DNA from: Nitrososphaerota archaeon
GTDB taxonomy: Archaea > Thermoproteota > Nitrososphaeria > Nitrososphaerales > Gagatemarchaeaceae
Direction of reading: 5' to 3'
Length of the DNA stretch: 64,000 nucleotides
Assembly (NCBI GenBank): GCA_016200045.1
Contig: JACQFN010000013.1
Span: 41,724 to 105,723, forward strand
Position numbers and translations under genes: made by a program. Shown piece by piece: positions 50,991-59,784 of the stretch. How positions within the stretch are numbered: the first letter of the stretch is position 1; every line of letters starts with the position of its first letter. The notes under the pieces were generated by a model that searched no databases, was not told the origin of the DNA, and saw only the letters and a program-made list of their open reading frames with translations.

Positions 50991-51953
50991 ATGAAGGCAA
51001 TCGTCTGCCCCAGGTATGGGACGCCAGATGTGTTGGAACTTCAGGAAGTCGAAAAGCCTACGCTCGAGGACAATCGTGTGCTTGTGCGGGTGAAGGCAGC
51101 ATCAGTCAATCCGGTTGACAGGCATCTGATGAGAGGCGGACTCATACGAATGACCGGGGAAGGCTTGCTCAGGCCGAAACGAAAGATCCGCGGGATCGAT
51201 GTGGCTGGCCAGGTAGAAGCGGTCGGCAGAAGCGTGACGCAGTTTCGACCAGGAGACGAGGTCTTCGGCACGGGCCCCGGCGCATATGCCGAGTACGTTT
51301 GTGCCCGCGAGGATAGAGTCGTGTCGAAGCCAGCAAGGATCACGTTTCAGCAGGCCGCCGCGATGCCCGTGGCGGGAATCACGGCCCTCCAGGCTCTTCG
51401 GGACTGGGGTAAGATTCGCCCGGGGCAGAAGGTTTTGATCAACGGAGCATCGGGAGGGGTCGGCACCTTTGCGGTTCAGATTGCAAAGTCGTTCGGTGCG
51501 GAGGTGACCGCGGTGTGTAGCACCGGGAATGTAGAGCAGGCGAAGCTGCTCGGCGCTGACCGGGTCATCGATTACACTCGGGAAGATTTCGCTCGAAGTG
51601 GGGAGCGCTACGACCTTATACTCGACAACGCGGGGAACCGCTCGCTTTCGGTCCTGAGGCACACCCTTGTCCCCAACGGGACCCTTGTGCTCAATGCCGC
51701 CCCGCGCGGCGCCTTCATCGGGTTCATTGCCCGCCTTCTGTCAGGCCTGATTCTGTCGAAAGTCACCCCCAAGAAAGTAGCCTTCCACATAGCGAAGATG
51801 AATAGGAGTGACCTCAACGTGTTGAGGGAACTCGTCGAGGAAGGGAAGATGACCCCTGCGATAGACAGGAGCTATCCCCTGAACCAGGTCCCTGATGCGA
51901 TCCGATATTGGGAAGAAGGGCATGCCCGGGCAAAAATCGTCATAACTGTTTAG
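50991..51953 (+). CDS. Zinc-free MDR oxidoreductase (quinone-reductase-like)
   Basis: 320 residues. MDR fold with MKAIVCPRYGTPDVLELQEV, AASVNPVDRHLMRGG, GIDVAGQVEAVGRSVTQFRP and the NADP-binding LINGASGGVGTFAVQIAKSF; zinc ligands of classical alcohol dehydrogenases are missing. It matches the NADPH:quinone reductase-like branch, which reduces quinones or enones. Single gene, substrate unknown. Its start lies 47 nt after the preceding gene's stop. Confidence 0.9.
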   Translation: MKAIVCPRYGTPDVLELQEVEKPTLEDNRVLVRVKAASVNPVDRHLMRGGLIRMTGEGLLRPKRKIRGIDVAGQVEAVGRSVTQFRPGDEVFGTGPGAYAEYVCAREDRVVSKPARITFQQAAAMPVAGITALQALRDWGKIRPGQKVLINGASGGVGTFAVQIAKSFGAEVTAVCSTGNVEQAKLLGADRVIDYTREDFARSGERYDLILDNAGNRSLSVLRHTLVPNGTLVLNAAPRGAFIGFIARLLSGLILSKVTPKKVAFHIAKMNRSDLNVLRELVEEGKMTPAIDRSYPLNQVPDAIRYWEEGHARAKIVITV

Positions 51954-52166
51954 TCTGAATCAGTCCTGGATTCAGGCCTGGGACCTCGCCATTCGAAATC
52001 TGGGCCCGTACTGAGACAAGTGCCAGAACCCCCTATCTTTTGGTCTGACCGGTCCTGTTCCCCGCCAAGCATAGCCTGAATTCCGTAGGTTTGGACGGTC
52101 ACATTTGCAATTCGCCCAAATAGGTTCGTGTGACTAAGTACTGCGATTGGGGGAGCACACGCAAGC

Positions 52167-52514
52167 TTGACGGACGAACACAGTCTCGGAACAACTGTCC
52201 TCACAAGGGGCAGGAAGACGATAATTCCAAAACGGGTAATCGAGGTGTTGGAACTAAGACCAACGCCGGGTCACAGGGAGAAGATCCTATGGGTGCAGGA
52301 GGGAGACGAGATAGTGGTCAGAAGAGGAACGACCCAGTCGAGCTCCAAAAAGACAATGCTCAGGGTTGGCGGAAGAACGGCCGTGCCGATGCATGTGAGG
52401 GAAATTCTGAACTTGGAATCCACTCTCCGCAAGGAGGAGACAATGGTATGGATACAAAAGGGAGGTCGGGTCATTGTCAGGAAAGGAACGCCACGGTCGA
52501 GTCTCACGGAGTAG
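52167..52514 (+). CDS. Tandem AbrB/SpoVT-type DNA-binding protein
   Basis: 115 residues from TTG 52167. Two copies of the swapped-hairpin AbrB motif: GTTVLTRGRKTIIPKRVIEV (residues 8-27) with KILWVQEGDEIVVRRG, and KKTMLRVGGRTAVPMHVREI with MVWIQKGGRVIVRKG. A tandem within one chain forms the fold without dimerisation. No toxin gene is adjacent, so it is probably a stand-alone regulator rather than an antitoxin. Confidence 0.75.
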   Translation: MTDEHSLGTTVLTRGRKTIIPKRVIEVLELRPTPGHREKILWVQEGDEIVVRRGTTQSSSKKTMLRVGGRTAVPMHVREILNLESTLRKEETMVWIQKGGRVIVRKGTPRSSLTE

Positions 52515-52641
52515 CCAGGATTCACTTCGTGAGGATGAAGTTCAGCTGCCGACGGCCTCGTGAACTTGGCCGCTTAGAGAAGGACTTCCTCCGAATCAAG
52601 ATGAATGCTAGCTTCTGAAGACACCCGAAGACTCGTTTATA

Positions 52642-52657
52642 TGACATGCACATGTCA
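52642..52657 (+). promoter_or_regulatory. Inverted repeat TGACATG-ca-CATGTCA just after a TATA box
   Basis: A 7-bp perfect inverted repeat lies directly downstream of the TATA-like gtttatat (52635-52642), at the classical operator position for archaeal repressors. It would control the membrane protein at 52676. Confidence 0.45.
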
Positions 52658-52675
52658 AGATGTAAGAGTCACGAA

Positions 52676-53254
52676 TTGGATGTTGTCTATCCGATAGATG
52701 GAAAAGCAAGGTTTGTCTTCCGCTCGCTGGCATACCTCTCCCTTGCAGCCATCACTGTCGTCCTAATCTATGCAACCTACTCCCTTCTAACCAAGGGCGT
52801 CGGAGTAATCGGGTCGAGTCTGGTCGACGTGGAATTCCCACCTCCCTCTCTGTTTCCAATATACGCCAAGCCGATCACCATCCTTTACGTTTCTTCCTTG
52901 GTCCTCTTGTACACTGTGCTCGAGCTATCAAGAGAAAGGGTGCGATTGATGTCGAACGGGACAGTCCATGTGTTCAAGCTAGTCGCGTTTTCTGTAGGAG
53001 CCGTCGCTGTGTTTGAACTGGCTTACAACTTGATTTTTTGGAGTGGAGTACTGGCTGCGCAGGCCGTCCTCGGGCATCTCAACCCGGATACCATAGCAAA
53101 TCCGTTCCCCGACCTGGCCCACCCCATCAACGTCGTCTTCGCGACCAAGGTTGCCTCAGCTTTGCTGATTGGAGCGGCATACGTCTTCTACTACCTCTCG
53201 AGAGTTCAGGAATCCAAGATGAGGATTCCTCAGTTGTCTCGAGAGTCCCCCTGA
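52676..53254 (+). CDS. Four-helix membrane protein, unknown
   Basis: 192 residues from TTG 52676, preferred over ATG 52646 because the latter lies within the operator-like repeat, upstream of the predicted transcript start (near 52663). Helices: FRSLAYLSLAAITVVLIYAT, ITILYVSSLVLLYTVLELS, KLVAFSVGAVAVFELAYNLI and FATKVASALLIGAAYVFYYL. No family is recognised; the layout resembles DUF2975-like proteins. Confidence 0.65.
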   Translation: MDVVYPIDGKARFVFRSLAYLSLAAITVVLIYATYSLLTKGVGVIGSSLVDVEFPPPSLFPIYAKPITILYVSSLVLLYTVLELSRERVRLMSNGTVHVFKLVAFSVGAVAVFELAYNLIFWSGVLAAQAVLGHLNPDTIANPFPDLAHPINVVFATKVASALLIGAAYVFYYLSRVQESKMRIPQLSRESP

Positions 53255-53308
53255 ACTCAGGACCCGCCTGATGGTATAGATTGGCTCATCAATCGCGGCT
53301 CAGTTCCG

Positions 53309-53566
53309 CTACTCGTCTTTCCATTCTTCGACCATTTCGGGCTCGAATTTTACAATCTTGGTTGCCGTCGCATTGGTTCTCAGTATGGGTGGGACCACCC
53401 ATAGCGCCTGTTTCTGATTCTCCGCCTCAATGATGACCCATGCCTTGTGAACTCCGCCCTTGCATCCCCAGTCACAGTTGTACAGATAGCCCTGTGCATA
53501 GATGTTCTTGACCACTTTCCTGCAGTCCCCTGGGTCGTGGGGCGACTCGACAAGAAACCTATCCAT
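53309..53566 (-). CDS. Small conserved archaeal-type protein (Cys-containing)
   Basis: 85 residues: MDRFLVESPHDPGDCRKVVK and GYLYNCDWGCKGGVHKAWVI, then a strand-rich C-terminal half ending MVEEWKDE. Three cysteines in DCRK...NCDWGC may bind metal. TATA-like taatataa at about 53585 is in the right place. The ferredoxin-like beta-alpha-beta pattern resembles YCII/DUF families, but I cannot name it securely. Confidence 0.6.
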   Translation of the reverse strand: MDRFLVESPHDPGDCRKVVKNIYAQGYLYNCDWGCKGGVHKAWVIIEAENQKQALWVVPPILRTNATATKIVKFEPEMVEEWKDE

Positions 53567-53775
53567 AGGTCAAAGCCGACCTGGGTTTATATTAGCATTC
53601 TAGGACCGAATCGAACGTCAGACTCGGGAACTGGCATGTTCCGCCCTGATTGAGTCGCCGAGCGACATACGGACTCGGCCAGAAGTCTCCGAGACAGCAG
53701 ATTCCCCAAACCGCAAGACCCACTCTTGATTCTCGCAACGAAAACCGAGTGTGATCGGTTCGGATATTTCCGGGA

Positions 53776-54816
53776 TTAGCGAGGGAGCTCGAGCTCGCCG
53801 GTCTTGGCCAGGACCCTGTAGCAGTTCAGGGTAACCCACTTGCTGGGCTCGTTCAGGTTCTCGATCGGAGCCAGGGCCCTCCGTTTCCCGTCGTTTCGCT
53901 CTCTGCTCCAATCTCCATCTAGGAGCCACCTTCCGTCCGGGGTCCGCTTCGAGTGCATCAGGTGGATTGCGTCACCCATCCTCTTGTCGTCGCCATAGCC
54001 CAGGAGGGTCAGCACTCTCAATGCGTGCAGGGCATCATAGTAGTAATACATCGGGAAGTGGAACTTGCTGACCAGATTACCCGAGAATACCTTGCTCAAG
54101 TCGCGGAACTCCACAGGACTCCAGTTCCTGTGAGACTTGAAGAGGCGGTGGGCCAAAAGAAACTCTGCGCCTCGATCGACCGAGCTCTTCATCCTCCTGG
54201 TCCAGGAGGAGCGTGGAATCTCGGAGTAGGCCCACAACGGCTCTATGGTCGACATGAACGAGCTGTGCGTAGGCTTCTGCATTGGGTAATCGCAGTTCCA
54301 TCCGCCGTCCTCTTGCTGGTCCTCGGGGAACCACTCGATGGCCTTCCTGATTCGTCCGTCCCCAAGATATCCAAATACGATCAGGGTCCTCACCATGTTT
54401 CCTGTCAGGCACGGCTCTGCGTCCCTCTTTGCTTTCGGGTGTTTCGCTCGGTAACGCCTTTCCTCGAGGGTGCTCGGACATGAGAAAGCGCCATTGTCCA
54501 TCTGATGCTGGTCCAGAAACCGCTCCACGGCGCTCCCGATCCAGGGCGTCTTTGGGACCCCCAACTCCCCCAAAAGCTGCAGCTGCCACACCGTCGACGT
54601 GAATTTCGGGGTGTAGCACGTGTGGCCCGGAGGCCAGTATCCCATGCCCCCTTGGGCGTTCTTTAGTTCTTGAACCGGCCCGTAGGAAAGGATTCTGTCC
54701 TTTGCCCCCTTCACCTCATCGGAATCTTCGGGCTTGCCGAGAACGTCGGTCAGGGTGAACATTCTGACTGGGGGATTCTCGGGCTCAAGAAGCCAGGAGA
54801 TGGCCTTGCTGACCAT
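53776..54816 (-). CDS. Squalene-cyclase-like alpha/alpha-toroid protein
   Basis: 346 residues with QW-type repeats of terpenoid cyclase or prenyltransferase toroids: NAQGGMGYWPPG, MDNGAFSCP, EDQQEDGGWNCDYPMQKPTH and PDGRWLLDGDW. The length fits a single toroid, shorter than squalene-hopene cyclases (about 630 residues), and neither DxDD nor a Zn-binding prenyltransferase triad is visible. An enzyme is possible, but a binding or scaffold function is equally open. Single gene. Confidence 0.7.
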   Translation of the reverse strand: MVSKAISWLLEPENPPVRMFTLTDVLGKPEDSDEVKGAKDRILSYGPVQELKNAQGGMGYWPPGHTCYTPKFTSTVWQLQLLGELGVPKTPWIGSAVERFLDQHQMDNGAFSCPSTLEERRYRAKHPKAKRDAEPCLTGNMVRTLIVFGYLGDGRIRKAIEWFPEDQQEDGGWNCDYPMQKPTHSSFMSTIEPLWAYSEIPRSSWTRRMKSSVDRGAEFLLAHRLFKSHRNWSPVEFRDLSKVFSGNLVSKFHFPMYYYYDALHALRVLTLLGYGDDKRMGDAIHLMHSKRTPDGRWLLDGDWSRERNDGKRRALAPIENLNEPSKWVTLNCYRVLAKTGELELPR

Positions 54817-54928
54817 GGTCTGAGGGCTCCGGAAAGGGTACTAATCATCTTGCCTGTCCTTGGGTGCTTGCTGGAGATCTGGAGAGAATGGGGGTAGAGC
54901 TTCTGTTGACCCTAGTTCTTGCGTCGTG

Positions 54929-54944
54929 TGCGGGCCCGACGGGG
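54929..54944 (+). repeat. tRNA-3'-end-like repeat, copy 1
   Basis: TGCGGGCCCGACGGGG. Its complement resembles a tRNA 3' end (T-stem CCCGT followed by an acceptor strand CGGGCCC). Only this short core is conserved in copy 1. Three further copies lie at 55939, 61319 and 62068. Confidence 0.5.
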
Positions 54945-54995
54945 CTCGCTGTCATGCAGGGTCGATTCCTTGCGGGTGGAAACGTCGAAGTGGCT

Positions 54996-55295
54996 TTAGC
55001 CCTTGAACTCGATAGAAAGTTCCCGGAGGATTCCTCCAAGGTTGTCGACGGCATGGTAATCCCCTTTGTCTGACCAAGATAGCTCTCCCTTTTTCACGTT
55101 GAACACCCTCGACTTGCCATGTTTGTCCATGGATCTGATTCTGCCCTTGTTCAGGGAGTAGGAGAGACCTTTGTTGTGGGAGTGCATGGGGATCCTTTGG
55201 TCCTTTCTCATCGTTATTTCGATGACGCGGACTGCTTCGTTCTCGAAGACCACCTTTGCAGACTTCGGAGCTACTTTGAGGATATGCCTAGCCAA
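54996..55295 (-). CDS. Small cupin
   Basis: 99 residues from TTG 55295 (ATG 55319 also possible). Cupin motif I is MRKDQRIPMHSHNKGLSYSL (HxH metal ligands), then NVKKGELSWSDKGDYHAVDN. It is a single-domain cupin that probably binds metal; ligand unknown. The TATA-like tgaaatatgac near 55325 also faces the divergent MaoC gene. Confidence 0.7.
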   Translation of the reverse strand: MARHILKVAPKSAKVVFENEAVRVIEITMRKDQRIPMHSHNKGLSYSLNKGRIRSMDKHGKSRVFNVKKGELSWSDKGDYHAVDNLGGILRELSIEFKG

Positions 55296-55367
55296 GGCCT
55301 TGCATCTGCTCCGGTCCATGTCATATTTCAAGATGCTCGTAATGATGCTTGCTGGGGTCCAAGGGGA

Positions 55368-55801
55368 ATGCCGGCAGAGGTAAATGGAGCCCCAGGATTC
55401 CCCGCAATGTTGGGCCTTCGGAAGGGGCAGAAGTTCAGCTTCGTCCGTCACTTCGTCGCTGAGGACGTAGAGGCCTTCGCCAAGGTCTCGGGGGACAGAG
55501 GGATCCATCACATGAAGCCGGACGAAAGTGGAAGGGTGATGTTGCAGGGGCTGCTGACTGCGACCCTCCCCACCGAGCTTGGCGGGGACCTGAACTACAT
55601 CGCACGGACCATGAACTTCGAATTTCTGAGGCCAGTATTCGAAGGCGACACGGTGACGGCAGAGGCGAATCATCGAAAGCGTTTCACACATTGAGAAGGT
55701 GGCGCAGGTGAAGATCCGTTACGTCTGCAAGAACCAGGACGGGAAGGAGGTATTGGTGGGGACGACCGACGGGATAGTCAAGATCCCGCCCCCGTCCAAA
55801 T
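55368..55801 (+). pseudogene. MaoC-like hot-dog hydratase with 1-nt frameshift
   Basis: From ATG 55368: LGLRKGQKFSFVRHFVAEDV, HHMKPDESGRVMLQGLLTAT and FEFLRPVFEGDTVTAEANHR match a MaoC-type hydratase (R-hydratase) up to about 55665. The frame then ends, but the -1 frame continues exactly as the fold requires: IESVSHIEKVAQVKIRYVCK, NQDGKEVLVGTTDGIVKIPP to TGA 55799-55801. Deleting one g in the GAGGCGAATC stretch joins them into 144 residues. Product would hydrate an enoyl-CoA-like thioester. Confidence 0.8.
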
Positions 55802-55938
55802 GACCAAGACTGCCGGGCTGGCCTGTGAGCTGCGCGCCACCACCATAGGTTCGTTCAGTTTGAGAGCTTCAATAGATCTGCCGTCGCGGAGGGAATCTTT
55901 TGCGGAACTCATAGCAACTCGACCGGGTATGGAACCTG

Positions 55939-56023
55939 TGCGGGCACGACGGGAGTCGGAGCGTTTTTGGTGCTGGACTTGGTTACGCAATACCGAGTTC
56001 GTGCCTCCAAGGAATCGAAATCG
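55939..56023 (+). repeat. tRNA-3'-end-like repeat, copy 2 (extended)
   Basis: TGCGGGCACGACGGGAGTCG and then GGTGCTGGACTTGGTTAC, followed by CGAGTTCGTGCC and GAATCGAAATCG. It shares this whole layout with the copies at 61319 and 62068, showing that the repeat unit is about 85 bp, not just the 16-bp core. The gap 55801-56130 holds nothing else recognisable. Confidence 0.5.
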
Positions 56024-56129
56024 ATGAAATGTCGCGATTGGACTCTCTAACTGGCAAAGACTTCCAACCCGCTTTTGCGGTCGGAAATTCGTCAACTAGG
56101 TCATCTCCGTCTGATTAGGGGAACAGGGT

Positions 56130-56522
56130 CTAGGTATCTCTAACGTGGGTCGCTATGTACCAAACGTTGCCGCAAGGATCCCTCACTCCCGCCTCCCTGT
56201 CTCCGTAATCTTGGTCCACGGGTTCGTAGAGAGATTCGGCCCCGACCCCGACAGCTTGCTTGTACACGCCATCAACATTGTTAACATAGAGATGGATAGC
56301 GCAGGGCATGGGTTGCCACTTGTCATGAGCATCGCTCAGTTCAAGCATCGAGTTACCGATCTTGACTTGGGCGTGAGCTATCGTTCCGTCGCTCTTTGAC
56401 ATCCGATCCATCTCTTCGGCCCCGAATGCCCGCTTGAGGAAATCGATAAGTCCGGCGGCACCACGGACATGAAGATAGGGGGTCAATGTATGGAAGCCCT
56501 CGGGAACGGGTTTAGTAGCCAT
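56130..56522 (-). CDS. VOC-superfamily (glyoxalase/PhnB-like) protein
   Basis: 130 residues from ATG 56522. FHTLTPYLHVRGAAGLIDFL, GTIAHAQVKIGNSMLELSD and QDYGDREAGVRDPCGNVWYI are the PhnB/YdcE-like VOC pattern. Family proteins isomerise, cleave or bind small molecules with a metal; the role here is unknown. TATA-like catttatgc near 56588. Confidence 0.85.
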   Translation of the reverse strand: MATKPVPEGFHTLTPYLHVRGAAGLIDFLKRAFGAEEMDRMSKSDGTIAHAQVKIGNSMLELSDAHDKWQPMPCAIHLYVNNVDGVYKQAVGVGAESLYEPVDQDYGDREAGVRDPCGNVWYIATHVRDT

Positions 56523-56963
56523 CACCGATGCATTCACGTTCCTGTGTAGAAGAGAGTTGCGGTCGCCGGGACTTCCACCGCGTCGCATAAATGATTGGCG
56601 GGGAACACTTGTGGTCAGATTCTGCAGTCGTAGGTGACTACTTTGATGGGAAATGTAGTCACCTCCTGAGCGCAACCCTGAGACGCCTGTACTCCTTTAG
56701 CATCAGCTCGAAGCATTGACTGCAGGAGCTTGATGTCCACCCAGATGGCTGATACGCTGACTCCAGAGATTCGAGACAGGTATGGGACGGTGATTTGTCG
56801 AGTCCTCTTCAGGAAACCCCAAAAGCGAGTCCGACCGATAAAGCAAGAGTGAAATCAGCGGGAACTTGGTGAAGGAGAGGGAGACGCGTGAAACTACAGA
56901 ACTTTATCTGTCTCATGCTTAAATAATCTATCTCACTTTCACGGCGGCTAAGGCACTCCAAGT
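56523..56963. other. Intergenic stretch with one strong inverted repeat
   Basis: No gene found. It holds AGGTGACTAC (56632-56641) and GTAGTCACCT (56655-56664), a perfect 10-bp inverted repeat around 13 bases, plus the TATA-like gcttaaataat (about 56918-56928) for the next gene. The hairpin could be a terminator-like structure, an operator or a transposon end. Confidence 0.5.
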
Positions 56964-57437
56964 TTGGAAACGAGGCGTTCTTCACTGTGGGCGGCTTTCA
57001 GTGGTGCACTGTTTGTCGGATTTGGCTTTGTAGCGTTCATTCTTTCGACATACCAGAGTAGCCTTTCTACCGATGCAGGCCTATATGTGAATGTCTTGGG
57101 GAAGACCGCAGTCGCACTTTTCGTGGGGCTCCTCCTGATCTTCGTGTCTTACTGGAACGTTTCAGGCATGAAGTCAATGAGGACAATAGTCCCCCTAGTG
57201 GGGCTGCTCGCGTCATTCGTTGGAGCGTTAGACACGATTCCACTCGTTACAATCTTCGCAGGAGTGAACTTTAGTCTGTTGGGAGGTCAACCGACGGTCT
57301 CACAGCTCATGCTCGACTCCGGAGCCATTCTTGCTCTCTTTGTCGGGTTTCCTCTTGGGGTAATGAGTTCCATCGGTGGATTGGCCAAGGCAGCAGATAA
57401 CACTGCCCGCCCCTCCGAATCGACTCAAAGACCATAA
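56964..57437 (+). CDS. Four-helix membrane protein, unknown
   Basis: 157 residues from TTG 56964. Helices: SLWAAFSGALFVGFGFVAFI, LGKTAVALFVGLLLIFVSYW, TIVPLVGLLASFVGALDTI and SGAILALFVGFPLGVMSSIG. No family recognised. The upstream TATA box is at about 56918-56928. Confidence 0.6.
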   Translation: METRRSSLWAAFSGALFVGFGFVAFILSTYQSSLSTDAGLYVNVLGKTAVALFVGLLLIFVSYWNVSGMKSMRTIVPLVGLLASFVGALDTIPLVTIFAGVNFSLLGGQPTVSQLMLDSGAILALFVGFPLGVMSSIGGLAKAADNTARPSESTQRP

Positions 57438-57521
57438 CGTAGTAATTCCCTCCTGTGCTGTCTCGGAACAGGTCACAATCACGAAGATACCTACCTTCTT
57501 GTTGTCCCCACGAAACCTCCC

Positions 57522-58322
57522 TCAAGGAACCCTGAACAGGCTCATCGGGCAAACCGAATTGTATTCGCAAGCCCTGCACTTTCCTACGCTCGTGCTTGAG
57601 GTCGGTTCTCTCTCCCCGGTCCAGTATCCTCGCTTCTCCATCACGCTTCCTTCCGCCGCAGACTTGTCATGCGAGAGGATGTGCATCTTCATCGCGTCCT
57701 TGTATCTGGCCTCAAGCTCCTCCACCCCTCCAGCTTGAAGATGCTCTGAGACTCTCTCGACCCAGAGCATCCGCTCCTCTTCCGAGAGCCCTTCGGTCTT
57801 CAATCTGACGAGGGCCAGCCCGAGACGGGAGCAGTCGAACCCCATCAGTTCCAGCAGGAGGGCGTAGATCCGGATTTGGGCCGTCTGGTCCAGCCAGAGA
57901 GAACCCGGGTCGCCCCTGGTGGTCTTGAGCTCGACGAGCCAGAGGGGTCTTCCTTAAGACCACACAATGTGGTCGGGCATTCCGACGATCCGGAGACCCC
58001 CGACGTTCCCCCAGACCCCAAGGACCGCGAAGCTCGGCTTCTTCCTCTCGACCAGCTTTACGAACTGATCCTTCGTGACAGCCTCCTGAGGGATGAGCTC
58101 GTCGTGAAGCTCAGTGCCAGCGTCCTTGGTCTCCGTGGGAATCTCCCCGAAGGCGAACTCGTTCTCCACCTTGTGCTCGCAGAAGAATTGCTCTGAGATG
58201 GCAGACACGGCGACGAAGGCGGTCTCACGGCGGAACTCGGGCTTCCCTGGAAAGGCGGAAAGCCTCTTCCCGTCTCCAGAGGTCCTCCCAGAATGTAGCA
58301 GATGGACGTTCATGTTCAGCAA
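57522..58322 (-). pseudogene. PD-(D/E)XK (RecB/Cas4-like) nuclease with in-frame TAA
   Basis: Frame from 58322: LRIVGMPDHIVWS followed by TAA (57956-57954), then in the same frame GRPLWLVELKTTRGDPGSLW, LDQTAQIRIYALLLELMGFD and a C-terminal cluster VGKCRACEYNSVCPMSLF. MPD...VELK forms the nuclease active site; the C-terminal cysteines resemble the Fe-S cluster of Cas4/AddB/Dna2-type nucleases (a fourth Cys would be further upstream). A single stop interrupts a 266-codon gene. No CRISPR array or other cas gene is in the window. Real nonsense mutation or base error. Confidence 0.72.
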
Positions 58323-58412
58323 TTCAGGAGTTCCCGAACAATCCAGTCCAAACTAAAGCTCAAATCCGACGCGTCGCCGTGGACTCTTTTCAGCCTAGTC
58401 GGAGAGACCTCT

Positions 58413-58805
58413 TCATTTCGAGATTCGCGAAGGCCTGATCTTGATCAGAACCCTGGAAATCCCGGGTTGCCCCCACGGGTACTTCGCCAGACCCCTGTAT
58501 TTCATGGCCATCTTGTCGATATGTTCCTCGGCCCCCTTCTTCGTGGTCTCCACGACCGTCCCGCGTATGAGTATCTTGTTGTAGGGGTTGTCCTGGTCGA
58601 AGATGCTGACGGCGACCCGCGGGTCCTTGGTCACGTTCCTGAGTTTGATGCGACCCTCGGCCGTGTTCACTATGATGAGCTCGCCGTCGTGGTCCACCCA
58701 GACCGGGGTGACTTGAGGCGAACCGTCGAGCATCAAAGTACCGAGGTTGGCAAAGTTCTTCCCCTCAATCAATCGTAGCGCTTCCTCCCAATGCTTGAGC
58801 TTCAT
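58413..58805 (-). CDS. PPOX-class (FMN/F420) flavin-binding protein
   Basis: 130 residues, split-barrel. LGTLMLDGSPQVTPVWVDHD, LIIVNTAEGRIKLRNVTKDP and VSIFDQDNPYNKILIRGTVV are typical of the PPOX class, with the Arg-Lys pair RIKLRN in the cofactor site. Many archaeal members use F420. Probable reductase or oxidoreductase; substrate unknown. Confidence 0.88.
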   Translation of the reverse strand: MKLKHWEEALRLIEGKNFANLGTLMLDGSPQVTPVWVDHDGELIIVNTAEGRIKLRNVTKDPRVAVSIFDQDNPYNKILIRGTVVETTKKGAEEHIDKMAMKYRGLAKYPWGQPGISRVLIKIRPSRISK

Positions 58806-58944
58806 CGTAGAATCACACCTAATGCCGGGTAATAGCCCTGTCCCTCGCGGAGCATACCGGCTCGGCGCCTCACCATCCGATTAGCACTCGGGCCGGCAGA
58901 CCCCCGAACCGCTTAGTCTGTCTTCGATCCCACAACTGGGCATT

Positions 58945-59580
58945 TCATTCAACCGTCACCCTGCCACCCACCTTGGAGACGATGTATTCTTTTACAACAT
59001 CCGAATCTCGCGTCAATAGTTTGTGCTGTTTGCCCCGGGCCTCAATCCAAACCCAGGTCCATTCTTCTCCCAATGCCCATCTCCTCCTCTTCATCCTTAC
59101 CTGCGCCAGCTCTGACCAAGGAATGAGCTTCGCGTAACCAGCGGCGACCCCTTCCTCGAGCGTGAGATTCCTAACCTTCCTCCTCCGCCGGATTTCCAGC
59201 CAGACAGCCGGCACCACGGGAAGAAGAAAGGTAATGAGCAGGTCGAAGTTTCCTAAGATAGCCCCTATTTTGAGGAAGAATCCTATGACAAGCTTCGTCA
59301 CCAGTACCACGGTTACACCCAGGCCCCAAAAGGCGAAGTAGGCCGACCAGATGCTCGGGTAATAGATGATCCCGCCTTGTCTCAGGACGAATGCCATCGA
59401 ATGGTCGCGATTCCATAGAATCATCGGGCTTGTTTCACGTTCCATGATCACTCCAATGCGGACAAGCAGGGCTGACAGCGCGAAGAGGGCAGCGATGGTC
59501 AAGAGTCCTAGTCCCATCCACCCCGCATACCAACCCTCTGGACCAGCTATGACCGAGTAGACTAACAGTATCGTTGCCAC
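58945..59580 (-). CDS. Membrane protein with C-terminal PH-like domain
   Basis: 211 residues. Four membrane segments (WMGLGLLTIAALFALSALLV, SIWSAYFAFWGLGVTVVLVT among them) are followed by a soluble domain with basic and Trp-rich strands (AQVRMKRRRWALGEEWTWVW). No family recognised; the layout resembles DUF-type YcxB/PH proteins. Confidence 0.6.
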   Translation of the reverse strand: MATILLVYSVIAGPEGWYAGWMGLGLLTIAALFALSALLVRIGVIMERETSPMILWNRDHSMAFVLRQGGIIYYPSIWSAYFAFWGLGVTVVLVTKLVIGFFLKIGAILGNFDLLITFLLPVVPAVWLEIRRRRKVRNLTLEEGVAAGYAKLIPWSELAQVRMKRRRWALGEEWTWVWIEARGKQHKLLTRDSDVVKEYIVSKVGGRVTVE

Positions 59581-59784
59581 AGCAAGTGTGACACAAGGAA
59601 TCCAATCAGAAGGTTCCTAAAATCATCAAGGTAAGTTTGGGAATCCCTTCCGGCCATCGTCTGGCTGTTCATCATTCCATCTTCTTTTGCGAAAACTTGT
59701 GGCTCGTTCAATTCCGTCTAAGTGTTTCCAAAAGGAGGAGTAAGAGGATATATCTTCCTGAGGTCGCGCGTCAGCCTGAGGGCT

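Noticed and set aside
57460..57740. Plus-strand frame opposite the nuclease gene
   Set aside because: Antisense shadow of the PD-(D/E)XK frame with no domain of its own.
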